DNA of 64,000 nucleotides from positions 101,753 to 165,752 of the forward strand of contig CAZQRP010000005.1 of assembly GCA_964596125.1 (NCBI GenBank), read 5' to 3'. The position numbers and the translations under genes were made by a program. The stretch comes from CAZQRP01 sp964596125. GTDB taxonomy: Bacteria > Chloroflexota > Dehalococcoidia > GIF9 > UBA5629. Shown here one piece after another: positions 34,160-42,395 of the stretch (position 1 is its first letter; every line of letters starts with the position of its first letter). The notes below the pieces were generated by a model. The model did no database searches, was not told where the DNA came from, and was given only the letters and a program-made list of their open reading frames with translations.

Positions 34160-34820
34160 AATTGCTCCCTTGTAGTAGATGTTTCAAAAATATTCTTATA
34201 TTCAAATTAAACATTAAATAAGAAACAAAATCAACGTAACGTGTTTTTGTCATGTAGTTAGCCCATTTATATGGTAATCATGAGTCCATAAAGACTTCTT
34301 ATCAAGCAGATTTTAGACCTGATTTCCTTACCATAGATTAAAATAAACATATTCATCTTCCTTACTGGAACTACTATCGATAGTATTATCGATAGTTATG
34401 GGGAGCAACTCAACATCTCTCATATATCATCCCTCGCTAATCCGCAGGTCTCTATCAACAGAGTATTTTGTGAGGACTTCTGTGGGTGCAGTATATGTTT
34501 TGCTAAACTTACCGGTTAAATGATCACCAGGAGGTGAGAGTCAGCAAAGCGCTATAGCCTATCTTACTATTTGTATTATTTTACAGTTACATTACGCTAT
34601 CGGAGGGATTTCTTGGGAGGCTCCACATTTTTAATCGGGCTGCTAGTAAAAATTTGTAAGTGAGCCAGCGGTGTCTTTGTCCTTACACAAAGAAAATTAG
34701 TCTGAGTACCAAACAGCAGATGTTTTATAATGCACAGGAATAACCAGTAAATCTGTATGTTTCACGCTTAATCTTGCTCGATTAATAGTATCGATAGTAG
34801 CTCAACTAACAAAAGAGCAT
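34160..34820. other. Long intergenic region with palindromic TATCGATA motifs
   Basis: These 660 bases lie upstream of glnA (minus) and downstream of the ferredoxin gene. A perfect 14-base palindrome TACTATCGATAGTA is at 34372-34385. A second TATCGATA core follows at 34387-34394, and a third copy is at 34789-34796. The motif may be a binding site. No gene was recognised, and the region is AT-rich with no clear promoter for glnA visible. Confidence 0.5.
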
Positions 34821-35036
34821 CTATTTATATACTATCATTAATGGCAATGGTATCCTCAGACTGACTGCATCTTCTACAGGGCAGTCCAGTACGCAGGCAT
34901 TACAGTGCCAGCATTCTTCCGGATGGCTTATTACCGGAATTTCAGTTTCCTTTGAACCGAAGAATACATCCATAGGGCAAATGTCGACACATGTACCACA
35001 ACAAATACACTTTTTATCATCTATTACTGGTGGCAT
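34821..35036 (-). CDS. Ferredoxin 2x[4Fe-4S], AprB-like, partner of the flavoprotein upstream
   Basis: This 71-residue protein starts at MPPVIDDKK, chosen for the AAGGAG ribosome site upstream; an earlier in-frame start would add 18 unconserved residues. It has two clusters: CICCGTCVDICP and CWHCNACVLDCP. The CWxC form of the second motif is reminiscent of AprB, the ferredoxin subunit of APS reductase. It begins 13 bases after the flavoprotein gene and should carry its electrons. Confidence 0.85.
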   Translation of the reverse strand: MPPVIDDKKCICCGTCVDICPMDVFFGSKETEIPVISHPEECWHCNACVLDCPVEDAVSLRIPLPLMIVYK

Positions 35037-35049
35037 ATCATATTCTCCT

Positions 35050-36693
35050 TTAGCGCCTGACTTCTCTCCACTCGGTGACCGGCTTGTCATTCACTTTTTT
35101 AATGAAGAGTAACTTTCCTGACAGTAGAGGATTGGTGAACGGATAATCCGGGCGTATGTGTCTGCCTCTTGTCTCCTTCCTTTCCAATGCGGTATAGAAT
35201 ATCACTTCTCCTATATCGAGTAAATCCAGTACCTCAAGACAATGCATTATATCGTGCTGGTCTGCTGCTATCAACGTAGTAAGTACTTTCTCTCTCAGTC
35301 TTCTCAGATAGCTGAGGCCGGCTTGTAACAGGGTTTCAGACCTTACCGATCCGGCGTAGTCATACATTATATGCTGGAGGGCAATATTTGCCTCTTTCCA
35401 GCTAGCTCCCGATGTTCGGCTCCGGATTTTACTCAGCAAGGCTGTCTTTTGGTCGACCTTTGCTTTGACCACTTCTACGGACTGCCCGTTATTTCCTTTT
35501 GAATAGCTTGCGGCATTCTCTCCGGCAATCCAACCGAATATTGCCGCACCGGATATCCCACCATGTATCTCATCGCCGGCTGCGTACAGTCCTTTGAGGG
35601 AGGTCTCACCTTTCTCGTTGAAATATACACCTCCTGCAGGGACCATATTATAGGTGGTAAATTCGATGGGATTTTTTCTGGGGTTTATGCTCTCTTCTGT
35701 TAAATAATTTATAAGTGCAGAGTTTCCTTCATGCCCCATCCAGTACATCATATAGTTGAAGTCATCATCTGCGATGCCACCACAGTCCATGTAGACGGGT
35801 CCTCTGCCTGATTTAGCATAGTCCTCGAACATAGTAGTATAGATATCTGCTGCTATATCACCATATCGCTTTTCAGGCTTGGTAACAAAGGGGCCTACCG
35901 GTTTACCCTGCGGATCTCTAAGAACGCCTATCCATGTTGCCTTTCCGCATCTGGCAAGGTATTTAGGTCCGGCATGGCGGTAAGGTATTTCCATGTCAGC
36001 AAGCTCAGCCCCTGCTCTATATGCCATAGCCCGCCCGGCACCTGTATTGCAGGGTGGGTCAGATAAGTTGAACATCCAGCCTGGGGTAGGGCTTGGATAC
36101 AGCCTGGAAGATGTACCTGTTGCCAGGATTACACTCTTGGCTTGAAACACAATAACTTTATCCTCTCTGGTATCAATACCAATAGCTCCAACGATGTCAC
36201 TACCGTTGAGCAGCAGGTCGAAGACCATTACCCTGTTCATTATCTCCGTCCCTCTATTACGGGCTTCCCTGGTGAGGACGGGCTTCTGCTCTTGTCCGGC
36301 ATACTTCAGGAATATCAGTGGACGTCCGGGGAAACCATGCCCGGCAAATTCATATTCCCCTTGATGCCTCATCGGAATACCCCAACTGTCCCATAGTCCT
36401 ACAATATGCGAGGATTGCTCCATCCAGGTACGGACAAAAGTCCTGCTCCTCATTGAAGCTAAAGGTGAGCGCCGGGCTTCCTGGATGATAGGTGCAATAT
36501 CCGGGCCGTGGATTTCCGGCAGATAACACATGAAATGGTCATTGCCAGTAGCCCCAGAACCGCTGCGTAACGTGTTTGCTTTTTCAGCGACAGTAATCTT
36601 TGCTCCGAGTTCACTAGCTCGTATTGCAGCCATGAGGCCGGCTATACCTCCACCGATACATAGAACATCCGTCTCCACAATTTCTTGCCTCAT
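35050..36693 (-). CDS. FAD-dependent flavoprotein, FrdA/AprA-like
   Basis: This 547-residue protein belongs to the fumarate reductase/APS reductase flavoprotein family. The FAD-binding N-terminus is VLCIGGGIAGLMAAIRASELGAK, the second flavin contact is KSVILATGTSS, and a GLYAAGDEIHGGISGAA block is near residue 375. Start chosen at MRQEIVETDV because AGGAGG lies six bases upstream. With the following two-cluster ferredoxin it forms an AprBA-like or FrdA-like pair without membrane subunits. The substrate is unknown. It is a close paralogue of the protein at 44675 and is divergent from the ferredoxin/flavoprotein pair at 37107. Confidence 0.9.
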   Translation of the reverse strand: MRQEIVETDVLCIGGGIAGLMAAIRASELGAKITVAEKANTLRSGSGATGNDHFMCYLPEIHGPDIAPIIQEARRSPLASMRSRTFVRTWMEQSSHIVGLWDSWGIPMRHQGEYEFAGHGFPGRPLIFLKYAGQEQKPVLTREARNRGTEIMNRVMVFDLLLNGSDIVGAIGIDTREDKVIVFQAKSVILATGTSSRLYPSPTPGWMFNLSDPPCNTGAGRAMAYRAGAELADMEIPYRHAGPKYLARCGKATWIGVLRDPQGKPVGPFVTKPEKRYGDIAADIYTTMFEDYAKSGRGPVYMDCGGIADDDFNYMMYWMGHEGNSALINYLTEESINPRKNPIEFTTYNMVPAGGVYFNEKGETSLKGLYAAGDEIHGGISGAAIFGWIAGENAASYSKGNNGQSVEVVKAKVDQKTALLSKIRSRTSGASWKEANIALQHIMYDYAGSVRSETLLQAGLSYLRRLREKVLTTLIAADQHDIMHCLEVLDLLDIGEVIFYTALERKETRGRHIRPDYPFTNPLLSGKLLFIKKVNDKPVTEWREVRR

Positions 36694-36915
36694 AGTGAAC
36701 CTCCTGTCACTGATTCTCAAGGCTTCCTGAGATGATTCAGGCTTTTTACTATTAAATGAATATAAAGATTTTTTGCTTGTTCAAGAAGCTATTGCAGGAA
36801 GTATAAGCGAAATACTTGTTTTTTTCAATGTCACAATTAATCTGGAGGCTTCGAAACCGTAACTGTGTCATATAACTACACAGTCTGAAGGAGCTACTCC
36901 GAGATTGGCACTTAC

Positions 36916-36945
36916 TTGACAGGTTAATCAAGAAACGTGTACTAT
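36916..36945 (+). promoter_or_regulatory. Promoter of the plus-strand ferredoxin/flavoprotein pair
   Basis: TTGACA (36916-36921), 18 bases, TACTAT (36940-36945). It is about 160 bases before the ferredoxin at 37107, within the 413-base divergent region 36694-37106. I saw no equally clear promoter for the minus-strand flavoprotein in this region. Confidence 0.55.
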
Positions 36946-37106
36946 TCGGAGATGTTGTTAGAGGGAAATATATCGAACTGCAACAGTAAATAAGCTGCTT
37001 CACCGATTGTTATGCGGAGTTCTTACTACTCTAACCACAAATAAATGACAAAATATCCGATTAAATAGCTTCGCTTTCCTGTTTTCTTCTAAGGAGGTAT
37101 ATTTTT

Positions 37107-37382
37107 ATGATCAGGGAAATTGATTCGCAATTGTGTATTGGGTGTGGAGCTTGCGAAGTGCTCTGTCCGGCAGACGTGATTAGAATATCTCTGGGAACGG
37201 GGAAGGCAGTGATAGCTTATGCCAAGGATTGCTGGACCTGCTTTACCTGTGAGCTTGAATGCCCGGTAGATGCGATAGATGTAGACCCGATTAAGAAGCA
37301 ACAGCCGAACATATGGCAGAAGGAGAGACCAAGAAAGGAGGTCAGCCATGGTGCAACTGGAAAGCCTGGGCGAAGTTATTGA
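37107..37382 (+). CDS. Ferredoxin 2x[4Fe-4S], AprB-like
   Basis: This 91-residue protein has two cluster motifs, CIGCGACEVLCP and CWTCFTCELECP, followed by VDAIDVDPI. The CWxCxxC second motif is the AprB pattern, and the charged C-terminal tail could contact the flavoprotein. A strong AAGGAGG ribosome site precedes the ATG. The last 35 bases overlap the flavoprotein gene, so the two are translationally coupled. Confidence 0.9.
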   Translation: MIREIDSQLCIGCGACEVLCPADVIRISLGTGKAVIAYAKDCWTCFTCELECPVDAIDVDPIKKQQPNIWQKERPRKEVSHGATGKPGRSY

Positions 37383-39018
37383 AACTGATGTACTGGTCAT
37401 TGGTGGTGGTGTTGCCGGTTTATGGTGTGCGTTGACTGCAAAGGACAGGGCTCCTCGGGTAACTGTAGTAGACAAGGGTTTTGTAGGCAGATCCGGGCAT
37501 AGCCCTTATGCTCTTGCCGGTTCAATGACCCTGCTGCCTGGGGACAACCTTGACGCTTCTGTAAAGGACCTGCTGATAGCTTTTGACTGGTTAATGGAGC
37601 AGGATGTCGCCGAATATATTCTGGCCAACTCCTGGCAGCGGATAAAAGACATGGAGAGTATGGGCGTAGAGTGGTTTCGCCACGGCGAGGACTACGTTAC
37701 TTTCCCAGCCAGGGGTACCAGGATCTTAAAATCAGTGTTACCGACGCAAGACGGAGGACCGACTATGCTTAAAATAAAGAAGGCGGCCCTTCATAAAAAC
37801 GTGGAAATAATCAACCGGGTCTATATATCAGACCTGCTCGTGGATGATGGGAAGGTGGTGGGAGCGGTAGGTACGGATACACGCAGCGATACGTTCAAGA
37901 TATTTAAAGCCAAGGCAACGGTTATTGCCACAAATACTGCAGGCTTCAAAGGTCACTACTTTGCAGCCATGATGGTAGGAGATGGTCCCAGACTTGCATA
38001 TCAGAGCGGAGCCGAGATAACAAATGCTGAGTTTGATGTAATCAACACAGGTTCACCATATTTCTATTTTGAACCGACCTCGGGAGCCATGTCTTCAGGG
38101 GCGAAGCTTCGTAATGTCCTGAATGAAGCTTTTATGGAAAAGTACCAGCCCGAATTAAAGGATAGGGCTAATCTGGCATGGATTGCAAGGGCAACAGCGA
38201 CTGAAGTAAAGGAGGGTAAAGGTCCGCTCCACCTTGATTTTACCAGCATGCAACTCCCCTTGGGTGTATTAATTCGCTCTCACGGATTTAGCTGGCGGCC
38301 GCTGATGCGCTTCAAATTGGAAAGGAAAGGTATCAAGTTTGAAAAACCGGAGTGGATGGCCTGCCATTTCTATAACCTAGCCAGTCTTAAGACAAGCTTT
38401 AATGGTGCTGCCAATCTGCCCGGCCTGTTTGCCGCAGGAAAGGCCAGGAGCTGTGGCGTTGGAATATTGTCTGGTTGGTCATACTGTTCTGCTATAGGCA
38501 CCGGATTTCAGGTTGGTAAGGAGGCCAGCGAATACGCCATGTCATGCCCAAAGTCAAAAATAGATACATCAATGGTAGCATCATATAAGAGCCAGCTTTA
38601 TGAGCCACTAAACAGGAAAGGCGGTACTACTGCTGATGCAGTGGTCAAGCTGGTACAGCAGACAGTATTTCCTTATGATGTCCTGATTTTAAAGAGTGAG
38701 GATAGTTTGAAGAAGGCCCTAGGAAAGATTGAAAAACTGCAAAAAACACAGGTACCTGCAATGGCTGCCGGGGATATTCATGATGTTATTAAGGTGAAGG
38801 AAGCCGAGAGTGTTGTCCTGAATGCTGAGATGATGTTGAGGGCCTCTCTGATGAGGAAGGAATCACGGTTCTCCCATTTCAGAGAAGACTATCCTCAAAG
38901 AGATGATGTAAACTGGCTCAAATGGGTGGTGATTACACAAGATCCCGGAGGACGAATGGCTCTTCAGGCAGAGTCTATGCCGATGGATAGATATAAATAT
39001 AGTCCTTCTGAAGATTAG
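37348..39018 (+). CDS. FAD-dependent flavoprotein, FrdA/AprA-like
   Basis: This 556-residue protein has the N-terminal FAD motif VLVIGGGVAGLWCALTA with DKGFVGRSGHS, and a later NLPGLFAAGKARSCGVGILSG block. It belongs to the same flavoprotein superfamily as the protein at 35050 but is a different subgroup. It pairs with the overlapping two-cluster ferredoxin. The start is supported by GGAGGTCAGCC. It is followed by the first TAXI-TRAP gene, so reduction or oxidation of the imported compound is a reasonable guess. Confidence 0.9.
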   Translation: MVQLESLGEVIETDVLVIGGGVAGLWCALTAKDRAPRVTVVDKGFVGRSGHSPYALAGSMTLLPGDNLDASVKDLLIAFDWLMEQDVAEYILANSWQRIKDMESMGVEWFRHGEDYVTFPARGTRILKSVLPTQDGGPTMLKIKKAALHKNVEIINRVYISDLLVDDGKVVGAVGTDTRSDTFKIFKAKATVIATNTAGFKGHYFAAMMVGDGPRLAYQSGAEITNAEFDVINTGSPYFYFEPTSGAMSSGAKLRNVLNEAFMEKYQPELKDRANLAWIARATATEVKEGKGPLHLDFTSMQLPLGVLIRSHGFSWRPLMRFKLERKGIKFEKPEWMACHFYNLASLKTSFNGAANLPGLFAAGKARSCGVGILSGWSYCSAIGTGFQVGKEASEYAMSCPKSKIDTSMVASYKSQLYEPLNRKGGTTADAVVKLVQQTVFPYDVLILKSEDSLKKALGKIEKLQKTQVPAMAAGDIHDVIKVKEAESVVLNAEMMLRASLMRKESRFSHFREDYPQRDDVNWLKWVVITQDPGGRMALQAESMPMDRYKYSPSED

Positions 39019-39176
39019 GTAGCAGCTTGTTCAAGCGAGGTCAAAGTAGCGGTTATAGATAGTAATGTGTTGGGAGGTAAACTTGTGCAGGTGGGCATTG
39101 GACGATCTAGGTATAATTCGTTATCATTGAAGCATATCCAAAGGCATGGAGGTGATAATATGTAAGACGGTCAAAT

Positions 39177-39194
39177 GAGGTTTTTAAAAACCTC
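39177..39194 (+). promoter_or_regulatory. Perfect palindrome upstream of the first TAXI gene
   Basis: GAGGTTTTTAAAAACCTC is an exact 18-base palindrome 42 bases before the binding protein start. A TATAAT without a good -35 is at 39112-39117. It could be a repressor site or the terminator-like end of the flavoprotein mRNA, although no T-run follows. Confidence 0.5.
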
Positions 39195-39236
39195 GAGTCA
39201 AGTTAAGTTGGAACTATAACATGTAGGAGGAACAAG

Positions 39237-40304
39237 ATGAAAAGAGGTCAGTGTTTAATTTTAATAGTGTCACTTATGGTAATACTGGCTGTGGTAGTGG
39301 CTTGTGGGCCAGCACCTACGCCAGCTCCACCAGCCCCAACCCCGGCACCATCACCTGCGCCCAAGCCGGGACCACACCCTAGAGTTGATATTCAGATATA
39401 CACTACCCCACAGGGGTCGACGAACTATGTGCTGGCCTGGGGTTTTTGCGACCTGGCAGAGAAGACTAGTGAATGGCTTAGAGGTACCGTGGAGGTTGCT
39501 CCGGGTGATGCTATGTTTAAGCTGGTAAACAAGGAACCGGAAAGGAAAAAGACCTATGTTGGTATGAATATACCAGCCAATGAGTGGACGGCTGTTAATG
39601 AGTTAGGCATCAAGGATATGACGCAGAGACCGCTGACCAAGGTGAATGACACTCATGCTGTACTTGCGACCTTAAACCCGAATATCAAAACACCTCAAGA
39701 CCTGAAAGGCAAGAGAATAGCACTGGCTGGAAGGCCTGGGAGCGGACTCTACGAGCAAGTGAGAGTATTGCTTCAGGCCCTGGGAGTTTGGGATGAAAAA
39801 CTGATTGAGCCAGGCACGTTCGATTCAGCAAAGACTGCCCTGCTTGATGGAACTGTAGACGTGGCTGAACTTGCTGGCTCAGGACAGGGTAAAATTTGGG
39901 CTTTAACTCCAGCAGGTACTGAAGCAGTTGCCTCTGGACGGGACATTTACATTATCAGCTTCGCTGAAGAGACCTTTGCTAAGGCGCGGGCGTCAACTGG
40001 CTACCCAATAACATTGTCCCGTATCCCACCAGAGCTATATGGGCCTAAGCAGAGTAAGACCGTCATTGGCATTGGGTTCCCCAACAGCTATCTCGCCGTT
40101 GCCGAAATGGATGACGACGTAGCCTATGAGATAGTTCGCATAATGTGGGATAATATTGACAAATTTAAAGAGTACCACAAATCAGGGGCGATGCTGGGTA
40201 GAGAATTTATGCCTACTTCTCCTTATCCAGAGTCACGGTTCCACCCGGGTGCAGTAAAGTTCTTTAAGGAGAAGGGAGTAACAAAAATAGGCACTGGGTC
40301 GTAG
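39237..40304 (+). CDS. TAXI-family TRAP transporter solute-binding lipoprotein
   Basis: This 355-residue protein begins with a lipoprotein signal (MKRGQ, a hydrophobic core, lipobox VVAC at residues 20-23), then a Pro/Ala/Thr linker and the TAXI domain. Segments TPQDLKGKRIALAGRPGSG and YEIVRIMWDNIDKFKEY are typical. It should capture the solute outside the cell and pass it to the fused permease that follows. Known TAXI substrates are few (glutamate/2-oxoglutarate in some), so the ligand is not inferred. The AGGAGG ribosome site is very good. Confidence 0.92.
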   Translation: MKRGQCLILIVSLMVILAVVVACGPAPTPAPPAPTPAPSPAPKPGPHPRVDIQIYTTPQGSTNYVLAWGFCDLAEKTSEWLRGTVEVAPGDAMFKLVNKEPERKKTYVGMNIPANEWTAVNELGIKDMTQRPLTKVNDTHAVLATLNPNIKTPQDLKGKRIALAGRPGSGLYEQVRVLLQALGVWDEKLIEPGTFDSAKTALLDGTVDVAELAGSGQGKIWALTPAGTEAVASGRDIYIISFAEETFAKARASTGYPITLSRIPPELYGPKQSKTVIGIGFPNSYLAVAEMDDDVAYEIVRIMWDNIDKFKEYHKSGAMLGREFMPTSPYPESRFHPGAVKFFKEKGVTKIGTGS

Positions 40305-40314
40305 CTGAATAACT

Positions 40315-40346
40315 GGGCGCCACCGATGGTGTTATTGGCGGCGCCC
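40315..40346 (+). terminator. GC-rich hairpin between TAXI gene and permease
   Basis: GGGCGCC pairs with GGCGCCC, with two more pairs after one mismatch and a 12-base loop, at 40315-40346. No clear T-run follows. It lies in the 79-base gap between binding protein and permease. Such hairpins can lower read-through or protect the upstream mRNA, so that binding protein exceeds permease. Confidence 0.5.
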
Positions 40347-40383
40347 GTCCTCAAGCTATTTTCCATTAGAAAACTGAGTCATT

Positions 40384-42300
40384 ATGTCAGATAATATACG
40401 GCGGCGGGTCCTGGATTTATCTATACTAGTGATAGGCTGCTCTATGGTAGCCTATCACATCGTTTCGACCCAAAAGTTTCTGGTCGGACCATCAGAACAC
40501 CAGAATATCCATCTTGGCTTCTCGCTGATACTGCTGTTCCTGACCTGGCTAAGGCTCGCTGCGGGGAAAAAGCGAGTCATCGAGGTGGTATTGCTCCTGG
40601 CATCCCTAGCTGGTGTATGCTATGTTGGCATTCTCGATGAAGAACTTGAGCGAAGGGTGCTGTTCAACACTACTCCAGACCTGATTATAGGCGGTATATT
40701 GATAACAGTAGTTGTTATAGCTTGCTGGCGCTCTTTTGGTGCGGCACTGCCTATAGTGGCCATTATCTGTGTCTTCTATATGGCCTTTGGATTCTACCTT
40801 CCGGGCCCTCTTCATGGCCCGAAGTATGCACTTTACCGGGTGATTGCCAGCCTTTCAGTTGGCCTAACTGGAGGCATCTACGGAATGGTGCTGTCGGTAT
40901 CGGCCAACTATATTTTTCTATTCATGGTCTTCGGTGCGCTGTTGCAGGCGACGGGAGGCACCCGTTTCTTTTTTGAGATCGGCAAGCTATTTTCCAGGAA
41001 GCTGAGGGGTGGTGCCGCCATGTCGGCAGTGATCGGTAGTGCTGTAGTGGGGACAATCACCGGCAGTGCAGCGGCCAACGTAGCCATCACCGGTGCCTTT
41101 ACTATACCATTGATGAAGAAGGCTGGTTATACGCCAGCCTATGCCGGTGCCACCGAGGCAGCGGCTTCTACCGGAGGGCAAATCATGCCACCGGTTATGG
41201 GTGCTGCCGCCTTTGGGCTGGTGGCCTTTACTGGTGTATCTTATGTCGAGGTTATGGCAGCAGCCTTTATTCCCGCGGTCTTATATTTTTTCTCACTGGG
41301 GCTGCATACGCAGCTTGCCGCTATGCGGCTCAATGTTACCAACGTACTGGCAAACGAGCCAATTGATAGAAAACAGATTGCTCTGGGCGCACCTCTTTTC
41401 TTTATCCCGATTGCCATACTCATGTATTTATTGGTCGCCCGATACAGCCCGATGTACGCTGCCTGCTGGTCTATAGTGGCCATGGTTATCGTGGCATTTG
41501 TTAGAAGGGAGACCCGTCCCTCATTTGGCAAATTGGTCAACGGCTTCGCCGAGGGAGCCAAGCTGGGGGCAATGATCTGCGTGGCTTCCGCCACGATCGG
41601 GCTGATAATAACTTCCCTTCAGGAAACAGGCCTGGTAACCAGGCTTCCTACATTAGTAGAGAGGTGGAGTGGTGGAAACTTTCTGCCCGCTTTGATGATA
41701 ACATTCTTCATATCGCTTTTTTTAGGATGCGGCATGCCAACACTGGCGGTGTATGTTACGGTGGCAATGGTAGGTGCGCCGGTGTTGATCAAGATGGGGC
41801 TGCCCATGTTGCAGGCACACCTCTTCGTTTTATTCAGCGGCGTATTCTCATATCTCACCCCACCGGTGGCAGTGGGTGCCCTGGTTGCCTCGCAGATGGC
41901 GGGTGAGACCTATATGAAAACGGCATTGACCGGCCTGCGGATAGCAGGTATAGCCTATTTGCTACCTTTCTTAATAGCGCTGGTCCCGGCGATAACCCTG
42001 CAACAGCCTGATATATTCGAAGCAGTAGTGACGGTGATTGCTGCTTTCGCAGCTATGATTTCCTTCGGCATGGTAGTAGAGTCATTCTGGCTGAAAAGAA
42101 TCAGCCGGGCCGCAATGGTTCTCCCATTGATATCTTTCTTGTCACTTGTGACATTTTTACTCATAAAGGGATGGTTTGCCTGGTCTGGAGTCTTATTTCT
42201 CGTTGGAATAGCTATCATACTCCTGATTACCGCATATCAGTGGTGGACATTAAAAACGTCCAGGTTGCATGGGGTTGATGATCTGTATGATCAAAAATAA
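40384..42300 (+). CDS. TRAP transporter fused permease (DctQM type)
   Basis: This 638-residue integral membrane protein joins the small four-helix DctQ-like part at the N-terminus and the large DctM-like part. It has the conserved segments GSAVVGTITGSAAANVAITGAFTIP, TEAAASTGGQIMPPVMGAAAF and GCGMPTLAVYVTVAMVGAPVL. It works with the TAXI binding protein upstream as a Na+ or H+ coupled importer. A related permease is at 51363. No clear ribosome site precedes the ATG. Confidence 0.94.
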   Translation: MSDNIRRRVLDLSILVIGCSMVAYHIVSTQKFLVGPSEHQNIHLGFSLILLFLTWLRLAAGKKRVIEVVLLLASLAGVCYVGILDEELERRVLFNTTPDLIIGGILITVVVIACWRSFGAALPIVAIICVFYMAFGFYLPGPLHGPKYALYRVIASLSVGLTGGIYGMVLSVSANYIFLFMVFGALLQATGGTRFFFEIGKLFSRKLRGGAAMSAVIGSAVVGTITGSAAANVAITGAFTIPLMKKAGYTPAYAGATEAAASTGGQIMPPVMGAAAFGLVAFTGVSYVEVMAAAFIPAVLYFFSLGLHTQLAAMRLNVTNVLANEPIDRKQIALGAPLFFIPIAILMYLLVARYSPMYAACWSIVAMVIVAFVRRETRPSFGKLVNGFAEGAKLGAMICVASATIGLIITSLQETGLVTRLPTLVERWSGGNFLPALMITFFISLFLGCGMPTLAVYVTVAMVGAPVLIKMGLPMLQAHLFVLFSGVFSYLTPPVAVGALVASQMAGETYMKTALTGLRIAGIAYLLPFLIALVPAITLQQPDIFEAVVTVIAAFAAMISFGMVVESFWLKRISRAAMVLPLISFLSLVTFLLIKGWFAWSGVLFLVGIAIILLITAYQWWTLKTSRLHGVDDLYDQK

Positions 42301-42372
42301 ATCAATATGAGCCTGTGCCGCTAAGCAATCGTGGAAAAATTATTAAGAGCGTAGTGAAACAAATAGCAACTG

Positions 42373-42394
42373 TAGGAGATTGCTAGGAGATTGC
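42373..42394 (+). repeat. Tandem duplication of an 11-base RBS segment
   Basis: TAGGAGATTGC occurs twice in direct succession (42373-42383 and 42384-42394), immediately before the ATG at 42396. Each copy has an AGGAG ribosome site. Only the second is at normal distance. Confidence 0.7.
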
Positions 42395-42395
42395 A

